From NCBI GenBank assembly GCA_903834635.1, contig CAILJO010000067.1:1-64000 (forward strand): a stretch of DNA of 64,000 nt, in the 5' to 3' direction. The notes beneath the pieces were generated by a model that ran no database searches, was not told the DNA's origin, and worked only from the letters and a program-made list of their open reading frames with translations. Positions 46,979 to 56,780 of this stretch are shown here, in pieces (position 1 is the stretch's first letter; each line of letters starts with the position of its first letter). The position numbers and the translations under genes are program-made. Source of the DNA: an uncultured Micrococcales bacterium. GTDB taxonomy: Bacteria; Actinomycetota; Actinomycetes; Actinomycetales; Microbacteriaceae.

Positions 46979-49900
46979 CCGCGTTACACCGAATCAAATA
47001 TTCAGAGCCATCAAAAAGGATGACTCAAAGACGCTTACGGTGCAGCAAGAAACCGCCGTTCTTGCCAGTCGCAATCAGCCGGTTCTCGTGGTCGCTGGAG
47101 CGGGTTCAGGCAAAACTGAGCTCATGGCGATTCGTGTTCTTTGGTTAGTCGCAAATGAATTCGCTAAGCCACAAGATATTTTGGGTTTGACGTTTACCCG
47201 AAAGGCAGCCTCCGAGCTGGCAAAACGCATCAACAACGGGTTGCTGGAACTAGAGAAAACGGACTTTTGGCCACAGGCCTTAAAAGCCGAAGGCTACTCA
47301 ATGCCCGTCGTGAGTACCTACAACTCATACGCAAACAGCATCTTTCGAGACAATGCGATGTTGCTTGGGTATGAGCCCGAATCGATGCTGCTAACCGAAG
47401 GCAAAGCCTATCAACTGGCCAAAGAAGTAGTGCTCAAGTTCGGTGACACCATGGGAGTCGACTTAGACGAAGCCGACCTCACTCTCAAGTCCGTCGTAGA
47501 GGGCGTGCTCGATCTGGCGTCCGAACTGAATGACAACATTCAAAACGGAGACGCAGTCAAGCAGGTCATTCAAGACCTCAAGGCTCGAGTCCTGAGTTTT
47601 GCCAAAAACGGAAAACTGGCTGATACTCACCAAAAATTTTTTGCCGGTGCATTCAATACCGAGGTATTAGTGGACCTTGCCGAGGCTTATCGCAAAGAAA
47701 AAATGTTGCAAGGTTACGTCGATTACAGCGACCAAGTTGCCAAGGCAGAAGAAGTAGTTTCTCGCCACCCAGAGGTGAGTGACCGAGAGCGTGAAATTCA
47801 CAAGTTTGTTCTTCTCGATGAGTATCAAGACACCTCCTATTTGCAAACCAGGCTTCTGCGCACACTCTATGCAGATCACCCAGTATTCGCGGTCGGCGAC
47901 CCAAATCAATCCATTTATGGATGGCGCGGCGCCAGTGCTACCAATCTGAATGAGTACCTCGAACAGTTCTCAACAAATCCGCAGCTGCCAGTAATCGAGT
48001 TGCCGCTGCCAACATCTTGGCGAAACCCGAAGGTGGTTCTCGAAGCCGCTAACATCATTGCCGAGCCGTTGGCGCAATTGGCGCTATTCCAGCGAAACAG
48101 GGGCCTACAGCAAACCGAAGTGAGCAAACTCACTCCGATGCCTGGTGCAGCAGCTGGCCAGATCGACATTATGTGGCACGAACACATCGCAGACGAAGCA
48201 AAGGCCGTCGCGAAGTGGATGGCCGACCGAATGTCAAAACCACTTGATTCTTCCAAGCCAGACAAGCGACCGAGCGGTGCGGTTTTGGTTCGCAAAAAAG
48301 CACCCATGGACCTCATTGTTTCTGAGCTAGAGGCGGCCGGACTCGACGTCGAGGTCGTTGGTTTGGGTGGCCTACTCGAACTTCCTGAAATTGTTGACCT
48401 GGTGAGCGCTTTGAAGGTAATCAATTCGCCCAATGCAGGCAGCTCGCTTATTCGACTGCTCTCCGGACCTCGTTGGCGAATCTCGCCAAAAGACATTTCT
48501 CGTCTCAACCGGTGGGCTCGCCAAATCGGCAAAATGAGCGATAACGAGCTTCTAGAAAAGGTTGATTCCGGACTTGGCCCAGAATACGAAGCCTCGCTTG
48601 TTGATGCCCTAGATCTTCTCGCCGATGAGAAGAAAGACAGTCTTTATGGCATGTCAAACTCGGCTTTGAACAGACTCATCGACGCGGGCCAGACGCTTCG
48701 AAGGCTGCGCACTTTCAGTGGACTGCCACTGACCGAATTTGTTCAATACGTTGCTCGCGAAATGCACCTAGACATCGAGTTGGCTGCTAACCCCAGGCGA
48801 GTGAATCCGTTCTCAAACCTGAACGCATTCTTCGCTATCGTCGCAAACTACGTTGGCACCTCAAGCGGTTATCTACCCGCATTCCTTGAGTGGCTTGACT
48901 TTGCGGCGACACGAGAAAAGATCGAGGTTCCGGCAACGCCATCGAAGTCTGGCGTGGTTCAGGTTCTAACTGTTCACTCTGCCAAGGGGCTCGAATGGGA
49001 CTTCGTGGCCGTGCCAAACATGACGGACCGAGACTTTCCGAACGAACCTCGAAGCAAAAAGGGTTGGCTAACCACTGGAACATTGCCCTATCCGTTGCGG
49101 GGAGACGTTCGGTCTCTTCCAGAACTTGACCTAAGCATCGTCAACAAAGAATCCGATTTCAATCAAGTCAAGGCAAACTTTGCCGCGGATATCGAAGTTC
49201 ATCTTGAGCGCGAAGAACGCCGCCTTGCCTACGTTGCTATTACGCGCCCAAAGGTTCAGCTATTGCTGTCTGGTGCTCGCTGGAAGGTGAATACCAAAGA
49301 CGCCACCAAACCCCAAAACTTGCGGTACCTGTGCGAACCCTCGCCATACTTACTCGAGATTGCGTCGTCGGCGCTCGACAACGTGCGCATCTTGACGCCC
49401 GGAGAAGACCAAGGCACCCTAGCCTCATACTCTTCGCTCATCAACCCGCACCCGGCGGCCTCCATCACCGAGCCTTGGCCAATCGACCCGCTGGGGGCAA
49501 ACCATCGCAGCAAGCTAGAAGCGGCTGCGGCGATTGTTGAAGAAAACCTTCAGTTCGATGATGAAGATCAACATGAACTGCCTAAGTTGAACTCCATTCA
49601 ACCCACAGATGCTGGCACAGAAAAACTGATGAGTGAAGTAGAAGCACTAATAAAAGACCTTGAATTGACCGAGGAACGAGCAAAACTTGTTCGCCTTCCG
49701 GTGCGTATTCCTGCTTCAAGGTTCAAAGATTTCATAAAGAAGCCAAAGGAAATCGCCGAAGCATATCGTCGACCCATGCCCACCCAACCCTTCGCCGAAA
49801 CCATGAAGGGAACACTGTTTCACTCCTGGATTGAATCGCGTTATGGAATCATTTCAAATTCCGACGAGATAGACGATCCGGCGTCGGCAATGGTCGAACT

Positions 49901-50336
49901 CGACGAAACGACTTCCACGCAACTGGCGGATCTCAAGGCCAACTTTGAAACCTCTCGTTGGGCAGGGCTAAAACCCCGTGAAGTCGAAGTTGAAATCCAG
50001 GTCACTATTCAGCAGAACACCTTCATTTGCAAAATCGACGCGGTTTTTGACGTCAACCCCAATGATGAAGAACTGCCCGTAAAAAAGGTCGAGATTGTTG
50101 ACTGGAAAACTGGAAAACCTCCCGCAGACCAAGCTGAGGAAGACGAACGGGCGCTTCAACTGGCGCTGTACCGAATGGCTTACGCGCAACAATTCGGCTT
50201 AGAAGAAGATGAAATCGCAGTATGTCTTTATTACGTGGGTGAGAACAAAGTGGTTAGACCACTCAATGTTTTGACTCGCGACGAACTAATAACCGAGTGG
50301 CAAGGCGTTTTAGATACTTTTGAAACGATTGACTAG
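46968..50336 (+). CDS. adnA: ATP-dependent helicase/nuclease, AdnA-like
   Basis: VVAGAGSGKTELMAIRVLWLVAN, LLDEYQDTSYLQTRLLRTLYADHPVFAVGDPNQSIYGWRGA, HSAKGLEWDFVAVP, EIVDWKTGKPPADQAEEDERALQLALYR. Confidence 0.9.
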   Translation: MSDNRVTPNQIFRAIKKDDSKTLTVQQETAVLASRNQPVLVVAGAGSGKTELMAIRVLWLVANEFAKPQDILGLTFTRKAASELAKRINNGLLELEKTDFWPQALKAEGYSMPVVSTYNSYANSIFRDNAMLLGYEPESMLLTEGKAYQLAKEVVLKFGDTMGVDLDEADLTLKSVVEGVLDLASELNDNIQNGDAVKQVIQDLKARVLSFAKNGKLADTHQKFFAGAFNTEVLVDLAEAYRKEKMLQGYVDYSDQVAKAEEVVSRHPEVSDREREIHKFVLLDEYQDTSYLQTRLLRTLYADHPVFAVGDPNQSIYGWRGASATNLNEYLEQFSTNPQLPVIELPLPTSWRNPKVVLEAANIIAEPLAQLALFQRNRGLQQTEVSKLTPMPGAAAGQIDIMWHEHIADEAKAVAKWMADRMSKPLDSSKPDKRPSGAVLVRKKAPMDLIVSELEAAGLDVEVVGLGGLLELPEIVDLVSALKVINSPNAGSSLIRLLSGPRWRISPKDISRLNRWARQIGKMSDNELLEKVDSGLGPEYEASLVDALDLLADEKKDSLYGMSNSALNRLIDAGQTLRRLRTFSGLPLTEFVQYVAREMHLDIELAANPRRVNPFSNLNAFFAIVANYVGTSSGYLPAFLEWLDFAATREKIEVPATPSKSGVVQVLTVHSAKGLEWDFVAVPNMTDRDFPNEPRSKKGWLTTGTLPYPLRGDVRSLPELDLSIVNKESDFNQVKANFAADIEVHLEREERRLAYVAITRPKVQLLLSGARWKVNTKDATKPQNLRYLCEPSPYLLEIASSALDNVRILTPGEDQGTLASYSSLINPHPAASITEPWPIDPLGANHRSKLEAAAAIVEENLQFDDEDQHELPKLNSIQPTDAGTEKLMSEVEALIKDLELTEERAKLVRLPVRIPASRFKDFIKKPKEIAEAYRRPMPTQPFAETMKGTLFHSWIESRYGIISNSDEIDDPASAMVELDETTSTQLADLKANFETSRWAGLKPREVEVEIQVTIQQNTFICKIDAVFDVNPNDEELPVKKVEIVDWKTGKPPADQAEEDERALQLALYRMAYAQQFGLEEDEIAVCLYYVGENKVVRPLNVLTRDELITEWQGVLDTFETID

Positions 50337-51514
50337 AAAAGTTCGTTGTCTGTCTTCTCAGGAAGTTCGATTTCACGAGTTCTGTCATCGACAAAACTAG
50401 GTGACGGTTGTTCTTCACTGCTCGACTCTTCTGCGGCGGCTGTGGCAGAGCTCTTGACGATAACAACCTGGTCGATAGTTTCAATCGAGCCGTTTGTATC
50501 AAATGTTTCAATCAATGTTTCTGCGACAAAAGAATCGCTCACAAATGAACCCTCAGAGGCCGCTAGAGAGGCAAACTTCACCGCTCCCAGACTAGGCAAA
50601 AGCCCCTCGGCAAGTTCAGCAGCCAAAACTTCAAGTTCTGCTGACGCCTCGTCGATGATGCTTTGGTCTCTAACCTGAGTGCCGTGCAGAAGCCACCGGG
50701 CATGCGAAAGCTCTGAATAAAGCACAGCCCGTTGGGTCAAAGTTGAATCGAATGATTTCGTGCTCTGCGAATGGGCGATCCTGGCGGCGTCAAGCAGGTC
50801 AAGATTTCGCTTGCCAGCGATCCAAGTGAAGTCATCAGCCGGGTCACCGATGTGCAGCGCACCCCAGTTAAGGACCGCCGAAACCTGCTGGTCAATCTCT
50901 AGAACGTTTGATTCGGCCATCTCTCCGTGAACAACTGTCGGAGGGTACTGAAAAAGCGAAACGTCCTCTAGTGCATCCTGCCAACGTTCGAGCAGTGCGC
51001 GCGGCACCAACCCTGTCATCGCAACGTTGTCGAGCTCGTTCATTCGACGCTTAGCCACGTCGGCTGCTGAAAATTCCGGAAGCCCTGAGGCGCGAACAAT
51101 TTCAGGGTCAAGTGAATGTATCTCGGCTAACGCATGCCCGAGGCTTGTCAATGTTGGGCTGTTCGACATTAGGCGCCCGAGATCAATCGGCGATCCGTAA
51201 AGGTAGTCAAAGACAACGACTCGCCGGCGCTGAGCATCCATAGTCTCGCCGGCAATTCTCGTGACCTTGAACGACAGTTTCGATCGGACAACTGAACTCA
51301 ACGATTTGAGAACTGCAGTCTCAATATCCAGTTCAAGGGCTCCGGCCGCTGACTCAGGAACACGAATCACAAACTCTGAACCATCGGTGCATGTGATTAC
51401 AGCCGAATCAAAAAGTCCGGTCTGAGCACCATTGAGTCGCCTGACATTCTTGATGTCGAGGCTCGCAACCGCCGCCTTCGCTAACGCGGCTAAAATCAAG
51501 GGAGATTTACCCAT
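50333..51514 (-). CDS. aminoglycoside/macrolide phosphotransferase-like (APH family) protein
   Basis: VVHGEMAESNVLEIDQQVSAVLNWGALHIGDPADDFTWI degenerate Brenner-type motif. Confidence 0.78.
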   Translation of the reverse strand: MGKSPLILAALAKAAVASLDIKNVRRLNGAQTGLFDSAVITCTDGSEFVIRVPESAAGALELDIETAVLKSLSSVVRSKLSFKVTRIAGETMDAQRRRVVVFDYLYGSPIDLGRLMSNSPTLTSLGHALAEIHSLDPEIVRASGLPEFSAADVAKRRMNELDNVAMTGLVPRALLERWQDALEDVSLFQYPPTVVHGEMAESNVLEIDQQVSAVLNWGALHIGDPADDFTWIAGKRNLDLLDAARIAHSQSTKSFDSTLTQRAVLYSELSHARWLLHGTQVRDQSIIDEASAELEVLAAELAEGLLPSLGAVKFASLAASEGSFVSDSFVAETLIETFDTNGSIETIDQVVIVKSSATAAAEESSSEEQPSPSFVDDRTREIELPEKTDNELF

Positions 51515-51582
51515 GAGATTTAGGTTAGAAGTAGATTCGCTCTAAAACCCGTATCGCCACGCAAACTTCGAAATGAGCACAA

Positions 51583-52545
51583 ATGACAAACAGCGCTGAA
51601 GGTTCTTTCAACCTTCCGCTCGCGCGCTCTGCGGTAGACCGGGATTACCTATCTAGGAGTCGCCCAGAGCTTTTTGACGAACTTTGGGCCAACCCCAACA
51701 CCCGAGTTTTGACGATGCTCGATGGAGGAGTTCTTCTTCATGAAAACAACGGCTCGGCCTCAGCAGAGTTAAAACTGTTGCCTGTCGAGGCAGTGCCATC
51801 GGCCAAGTTGAGGGTTTACCTGGGTGTATCTACGCAAAACTCGGCCTTTGAGCCTTCGGGAACACCAATAGTTCTGGCAGTACTTTCAAAAAATGCGGCT
51901 GCGCTGATCGAGCCAGAGTCAAGCAACTGGCATCAATTGCGCAAGACCGGTGCTGGTCTGAGCGATCGAGACGCTGGTCTGTTTGCGCAGGCCTTGGCCC
52001 TAGCAAACTGGCACAATAACCACGAGTATTGCTCTCGTTGCGGAACACCGACGGTTGTTGAGCAAGGTGGTTGGGTGCGCAGGTGTTTCAAAGATGACGT
52101 CGAAAGTTATCCGCGCACGGACCCTGCAGTAATAGTCGCCGTTATTGATGACCAAGATCGTATTTTGCTTGGTTCGCAAGGGGTGTGGGAAGAAAACCGT
52201 TGGTCGATTCTTGCTGGTTTCGTAGAGCCGGGTGAATCGCTTGACGCCGCAGTGACTAGAGAGATGTTTGAAGAGTCCGGGCTAAAGGTCACTCAACCGA
52301 AATACCTGGCAAGCCAATCCTGGCCTTTTCCTTATTCCCTAATGCTGGGTTTCATAGCAAAGGCAGAGGGCGAACAACACCTGAAGGCTGACGGAGTGGA
52401 AATCGAGAAACTCAGATGGTTTTCTCGACAAGAGCTCAAGGCCGAAGCCCTCGAACTTCTGCTTCCAAACCGCATTTCGATAGCTCGTTCCATAATCGAG
52501 CAATGGTATGGCGAAGAGCTAGTCAGCAAATCTGAGGTCGGATGA
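51583..52545 (+). CDS. nudC: NAD(+) diphosphatase (Nudix)
   Basis: Zinc motif CSRCGTPTVVEQGGWVRRC, Nudix box GFVEPGESLDAAVTREMFEESGL, SQSWPFPYSLMLGF. Confidence 0.94.
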   Translation: MTNSAEGSFNLPLARSAVDRDYLSRSRPELFDELWANPNTRVLTMLDGGVLLHENNGSASAELKLLPVEAVPSAKLRVYLGVSTQNSAFEPSGTPIVLAVLSKNAAALIEPESSNWHQLRKTGAGLSDRDAGLFAQALALANWHNNHEYCSRCGTPTVVEQGGWVRRCFKDDVESYPRTDPAVIVAVIDDQDRILLGSQGVWEENRWSILAGFVEPGESLDAAVTREMFEESGLKVTQPKYLASQSWPFPYSLMLGFIAKAEGEQHLKADGVEIEKLRWFSRQELKAEALELLLPNRISIARSIIEQWYGEELVSKSEVG

Positions 52546-54221
52546 CCACCGATTCGCTTCTCGAGGCGCTCGATCCGGAACAGCGCGAGGCGGCTGAGAC
52601 TTTGCTTGGGCCAGTTTGCATTCTGGCTGGAGCTGGCACCGGAAAAACCAGAACAGTTACGCATCGAATCGCTTATGGCATTGGCGCCGGCTATTACACG
52701 GCAAGCCGAGTCATGGCACTCACCTATACCAACCGCGCGGCAGGTGAACTAAGAGCCAGACTTCGCCAGCTTGGCATCGTTGGTGCCTCAGTCAAGACAT
52801 TTCACGCGGCCGCATTGGCACAGCTTCAGTATTTCTGGCCACAGTTTGCTGGCATACCAGCTCCAATGGTCATTGACTCCAAATCGAAGATCATCGCCCA
52901 GGCCGCAGAATCGCTGAAGTTGAAGTTCGACACAGCCTCGGTTCGCGACATTGCCGCCGAAATAGAGTGGCGCAAGTATTCGATGTTGAGCCTTGATGAT
53001 TATGAAAAAGTTGCCGGCAGCAGGGGGATTGTCGGTGGTCTAAGCGCCGAGATGAACGTCAAACTACAGCGCGCCTATGAAGAAACTAAGGTCTCGCTCA
53101 ATCGCCTTGACTGGGAAGATGTGCTGATTCTCAACTTGGGGTTGTTGCGAGCAGAACCAAGGGCTCTAGCCCACGTTCACCAGCAATACCGGTTCTTTAC
53201 GGTGGATGAGTATCAAGACATTTCGCCGCTTCAGCATGCGCTTCTCGATGCATGGCTTGGCGACCACAACGACATCTGTGTAGTCGGAGATCCGAACCAG
53301 ACGATTTATAGTTTCACGGGCGCTTCAAGTGAGTACTTGCGTAACTTCGCAAATCGGTTTGAAGACACCAAAGTCGTGCAACTAACCAGAAACTACCGTT
53401 CCACTCAAGAGATTGTTGCGTTCGCTAATCGACTCACTGTGAAGTCGAGTGACATGGATCCGCTTGAATCTCAGGGTTCACTCGGATTGCCGCCGACCAT
53501 TCGTTCTCACGCGACGATTGCGGCCGAGGCAAAGTTTGTAGCCAACCAAGTAGCAGAGCGGCTTGCGCAGGGTGCCGCTGCACATGAGATAGCTGTTCTC
53601 TATCGAGTTAATGGTCAGTCAGAGGCTCTCGAAAACGCATTGGGTGATCTGGGCATCGAGTACCAAGTTCGCGGGGGAGAGCGCTTTTTCAACCGCCCCG
53701 AAATTCAAGGTGCGATACAAGCGATTCGCGCGGAGGCAATGTCGTCTTCGGAAAAACCGCTGAACCAAAGCGTCACTGACATAGCCCGTTCTTTTGGATG
53801 GCAACTAAAAGCGCCTAGCGAGCCTGGCGCGGCACTTGATCGCTGGGAGTCGTTGAGCTCGTTGATTCAAATAATTGACGAACTGCCTGAAGGATCAAAC
53901 ATCGTCGATTTCGCAAAAGAATTAGAAGAGCGTCAACGTTCGCAGCATGAACCTCAAAAATCTGCAGTGACCCTCGCCACTATCCATGCCGCAAAAGGCT
54001 TGGAATGGGACATCGTTCACATCGTTGGATTGAACGAAGGGTACTTGCCCATTTCCTATGCTCAAACTGAGTCTGAAGTTGCCGAAGAGTTGAGGCTTTT
54101 GTATGTCGGTGTCACTCGAGCCAAAAAAGAACTCACTTTGAACTACCCGAGCAGCGACATTGATGGCGGACGCTCAAGGCAGGGATCAAGATTCCTGAGT
54201 CTCTTCAAGTCGCGCGACTAA
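52542..54221 (+). CDS. ATP-dependent helicase, UvrD2-like (short form)
   Basis: ILAGAGTGKTRTVTHRIAYGIGAG, VDEYQDISPLQHALLDAWLG, HAAKGLEWDIVHIVGLNEG; ends without an HRDC or tetracysteine tail. Confidence 0.9.
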   Translation: MTTDSLLEALDPEQREAAETLLGPVCILAGAGTGKTRTVTHRIAYGIGAGYYTASRVMALTYTNRAAGELRARLRQLGIVGASVKTFHAAALAQLQYFWPQFAGIPAPMVIDSKSKIIAQAAESLKLKFDTASVRDIAAEIEWRKYSMLSLDDYEKVAGSRGIVGGLSAEMNVKLQRAYEETKVSLNRLDWEDVLILNLGLLRAEPRALAHVHQQYRFFTVDEYQDISPLQHALLDAWLGDHNDICVVGDPNQTIYSFTGASSEYLRNFANRFEDTKVVQLTRNYRSTQEIVAFANRLTVKSSDMDPLESQGSLGLPPTIRSHATIAAEAKFVANQVAERLAQGAAAHEIAVLYRVNGQSEALENALGDLGIEYQVRGGERFFNRPEIQGAIQAIRAEAMSSSEKPLNQSVTDIARSFGWQLKAPSEPGAALDRWESLSSLIQIIDELPEGSNIVDFAKELEERQRSQHEPQKSAVTLATIHAAKGLEWDIVHIVGLNEGYLPISYAQTESEVAEELRLLYVGVTRAKKELTLNYPSSDIDGGRSRQGSRFLSLFKSRD

Positions 54222-55240
54222 CGCAACTTGCATTCGCACTGTTGGTCCTGCGCCCACGTCAGCGGGGCAATTAGTCCTGTTCGATGATCAATCCTGCGAC
54301 CTTCAAAGTGCAATTTTCGCGGGTCATCTAGAAAACTCAACACAGATTCAAGGGCCACTCCTGCGGCCAAGAGAGTCGACTGGCTATCGTCAAGTCGCTC
54401 ATGTCGAAACTGAAGTTGTGTTGCCATGGCAGCCCAATCGGGGTCGAGTTTGAGCTCTTCGGTGTGCCTGCAAACTAAACACGGCGTGATGCCAGGCCTG
54501 ACCAGCGGACTAACCCGGGTTTCTTCGATGCCAAATTCGATCGAGAGATGCGCTGTTCCACCGCGAAGTATCTCGGAGTACTTTGGCGGTGTTGCCAAAT
54601 GGTGTGCAACATAAACGCTCGCCGACAAAGATTTGCTTGGCATGGTAGCAACCGCCAGCCGGCAAGGGTGAGAACCCGACTCAAGGCGTCTGGCCAATGC
54701 GTCACGCCGGGGAGACCCAAGCTCTTTTCCGTCATAGCCCAAAGGGCCAATGTCTTCGATTGCAACTGGTGAGTCATCATTGCAGAAGATTGCGCCAACG
54801 CCCGCCGAGGCTAAACCGAGGGCTAAAACCAATGAAGCTTTATCAGCCGAACCCAGAGCGATCACTCGAGCTGCTCGGGTGCGAAGAACAGTTTGGCCAT
54901 CCGTTCCGGTGTTAAAGCTCGCTCGAATAATCTCCGCGAACGCCTGAGCGACAAAACCTTCAGACAGTTGGCTATCTTTCGCCGGAGCGGTGTCTGTCTC
55001 ACGCAACAAAGCTGGCGCCAACCGGCTGAGCAACTCACCAGTCTCTTGGTCACTTGAACCTATTGAGCGCGAAATTGTTTGTAATGACCCATCGGCAACT
55101 CCGCGATAAAGCAGATTTATGAGTTTTTCTTGCTCGGTACGCATTCCCGAAAGAACTAGCGCTTCTTTTCCGAGGCCGAGTTGCAAGGTGGTTGGAGTTC
55201 TCCAAACCGGAAGGCGAGCGGGGTTGATTCGAATGACCAT
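54218..55240 (-). CDS. ThiF/E1-like protein (TOMM leader-binding-like), stand-alone
   Basis: Rossmann-like VIALGSADKASLVLALGLASAGVGAIFCNDDSPVAIEDIGPLGYD; C-terminal zinc-type ITPCLVCRHTEE...CECKLR. Confidence 0.72.
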   Translation of the reverse strand: MVIRINPARLPVWRTPTTLQLGLGKEALVLSGMRTEQEKLINLLYRGVADGSLQTISRSIGSSDQETGELLSRLAPALLRETDTAPAKDSQLSEGFVAQAFAEIIRASFNTGTDGQTVLRTRAARVIALGSADKASLVLALGLASAGVGAIFCNDDSPVAIEDIGPLGYDGKELGSPRRDALARRLESGSHPCRLAVATMPSKSLSASVYVAHHLATPPKYSEILRGGTAHLSIEFGIEETRVSPLVRPGITPCLVCRHTEELKLDPDWAAMATQLQFRHERLDDSQSTLLAAGVALESVLSFLDDPRKLHFEGRRIDHRTGLIAPLTWAQDQQCECKLR

Positions 55241-55300
55241 CCACGAAGTTTGCCCAAAAAGGCCAAACCAGGTAGTTGGTTATCAACAGGTCAAAACGTC

Positions 55301-56626
55301 CTATTCACCCAACAAATCCCGCAAGGCCACATCGATGGCATCTGGTGTTCCATTTGAACGGCGAATTCGCTCAATCAATAGTTGTGGGTTGTCGATTTCG
55401 GCCGCTGTCGGCAAGACATCTGGGTGGTCCCAAAGCCCATCTCTGACCTTGGAACCAAATTCGGCATGCATACTTCGCCACATGGCGACTGCCTCGCGCA
55501 AGCGCCTTGGGCGAAGTTGCAGACCGACCAAAGTGCCGAAGGTCTTCTCGGCCGGTCCACCTTCTGCACGTCTGCGTCGAACTGCCTCAGCCAGCGCGCC
55601 TGCTCGAGGCAACAGCTTGACGGCGTCTTCGGTGACCTGTTCTACCCAGCCGTCAATGAGAGCGAGAAGCGTTTCTATTGATGCAATAGCCCGTTCCTGC
55701 TCTTCTGTTCTGGCAGCAATCATGGCGCCTGAATCGATCGCCTTTCGAAGATCGTCAGGGTTGTTTAGGTCTAGATCTTCCGCGACATCTCGCATCTGTT
55801 CGACATCGATTGAAATATCCGATGCATATGCACTGATTTGAGAAATAACTGCGTCGCGCAGCCAGCGCGCGTGTTTAAAGAGGCGAGCGTAGGCAAGTTC
55901 TCGAACAATCAGATAAATGTAGGCCTGATCACTTTCGACGTCGAAGTTGGCGATGAACTCATCCATATTTTGAGGAACAAGGGCCGGGCGTTCAGGAAAA
56001 ATGGGCAGGCCTATGTCGCCACCGCTTAGAACCTCGCCGCTCAGCTTTCCGAGGGCCTGACCAAGCTGCATGGCAAACATGGCCCCGCCAGCCGAGCGCA
56101 TGAAACGGCCCGCCGTGTTCGAAAGGTTGGATAGTTCTTCGGGAAGGTTATTCTGCAGCGTGTCGGTGAGTGCCGCGGCCATACGTTCGGCCACTGGTTG
56201 GGACATCTGCTGAAACAACCCCAGTGCATCGGCAACCCACATCTCGCGAGTCAAGAGTTTTGGCTCTGAGTTGACTGGTGAAATCACAGTTGCGGCATCG
56301 AGCCAGAGTGAGCCGATCGACATTGCCTGGGTAATGGCGGCGCGTTGTGAATCGCTGGTCGCAAAAGCTCCAGTGCGGGCTATCTGTCGCGCCTGTTCGC
56401 TGGCAACCTTCCAGTTCACGCCGCCTTTGGTGTTTTCAGAACTGTCATTCATGGCACTTTGAAATTGCTGAAACATCGATGCAATGGCAGCGGGGTCATT
56501 TGGCAAGCCAGCGGCTTTGGCCAGTTGAGCTGGATCGATTCCGCCCTGTTTTTCTAAGAAGGCTCGCAACAACTCGGCAAAACCCTCGGGGTCGATGCCT
56601 TCGTTTTCAGATTCGTTTTCGTTCAA
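55301..56626 (-). CDS. zinc-dependent metalloprotease / hydrolase-like (DUF2342-type)
   Basis: IALRE-like region VRELAYARLFKHARWLRDAVISQI, FGTLVGLQLRPRRLREAVAMWRSMHAEFGSKVRDGLWDHPDVLPTAAEIDNP. Confidence 0.75.
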   Translation of the reverse strand: MNENESENEGIDPEGFAELLRAFLEKQGGIDPAQLAKAAGLPNDPAAIASMFQQFQSAMNDSSENTKGGVNWKVASEQARQIARTGAFATSDSQRAAITQAMSIGSLWLDAATVISPVNSEPKLLTREMWVADALGLFQQMSQPVAERMAAALTDTLQNNLPEELSNLSNTAGRFMRSAGGAMFAMQLGQALGKLSGEVLSGGDIGLPIFPERPALVPQNMDEFIANFDVESDQAYIYLIVRELAYARLFKHARWLRDAVISQISAYASDISIDVEQMRDVAEDLDLNNPDDLRKAIDSGAMIAARTEEQERAIASIETLLALIDGWVEQVTEDAVKLLPRAGALAEAVRRRRAEGGPAEKTFGTLVGLQLRPRRLREAVAMWRSMHAEFGSKVRDGLWDHPDVLPTAAEIDNPQLLIERIRRSNGTPDAIDVALRDLLGE

Positions 56627-56780
56627 GTTCGCTCCTCAAATCAGGTTATCTTTTTCGAGCTCGTTTTCGAGAGTCCAAATCCAACTTCACACCGATGTTC
56701 GCCGACAGCGTCACCTGCGAAAGGGCTAGTAGCGCTTCGGCTAGTCAACGCAGTCATAGGCTTGAACAAGGAGAGTGCTA

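Noticed and set aside
50333-51514. APH-family protein as an antibiotic-resistance determinant
   Set aside because: Brenner-type motif is degenerate and the position is within a conserved chromosomal block; no evidence for resistance from sequence alone
55119-55841. 240-aa plus-strand ORF spanning the ThiF-like/metalloprotease junction
   Set aside because: Antisense to two confident genes and Ser/Arg-rich low-complexity translation
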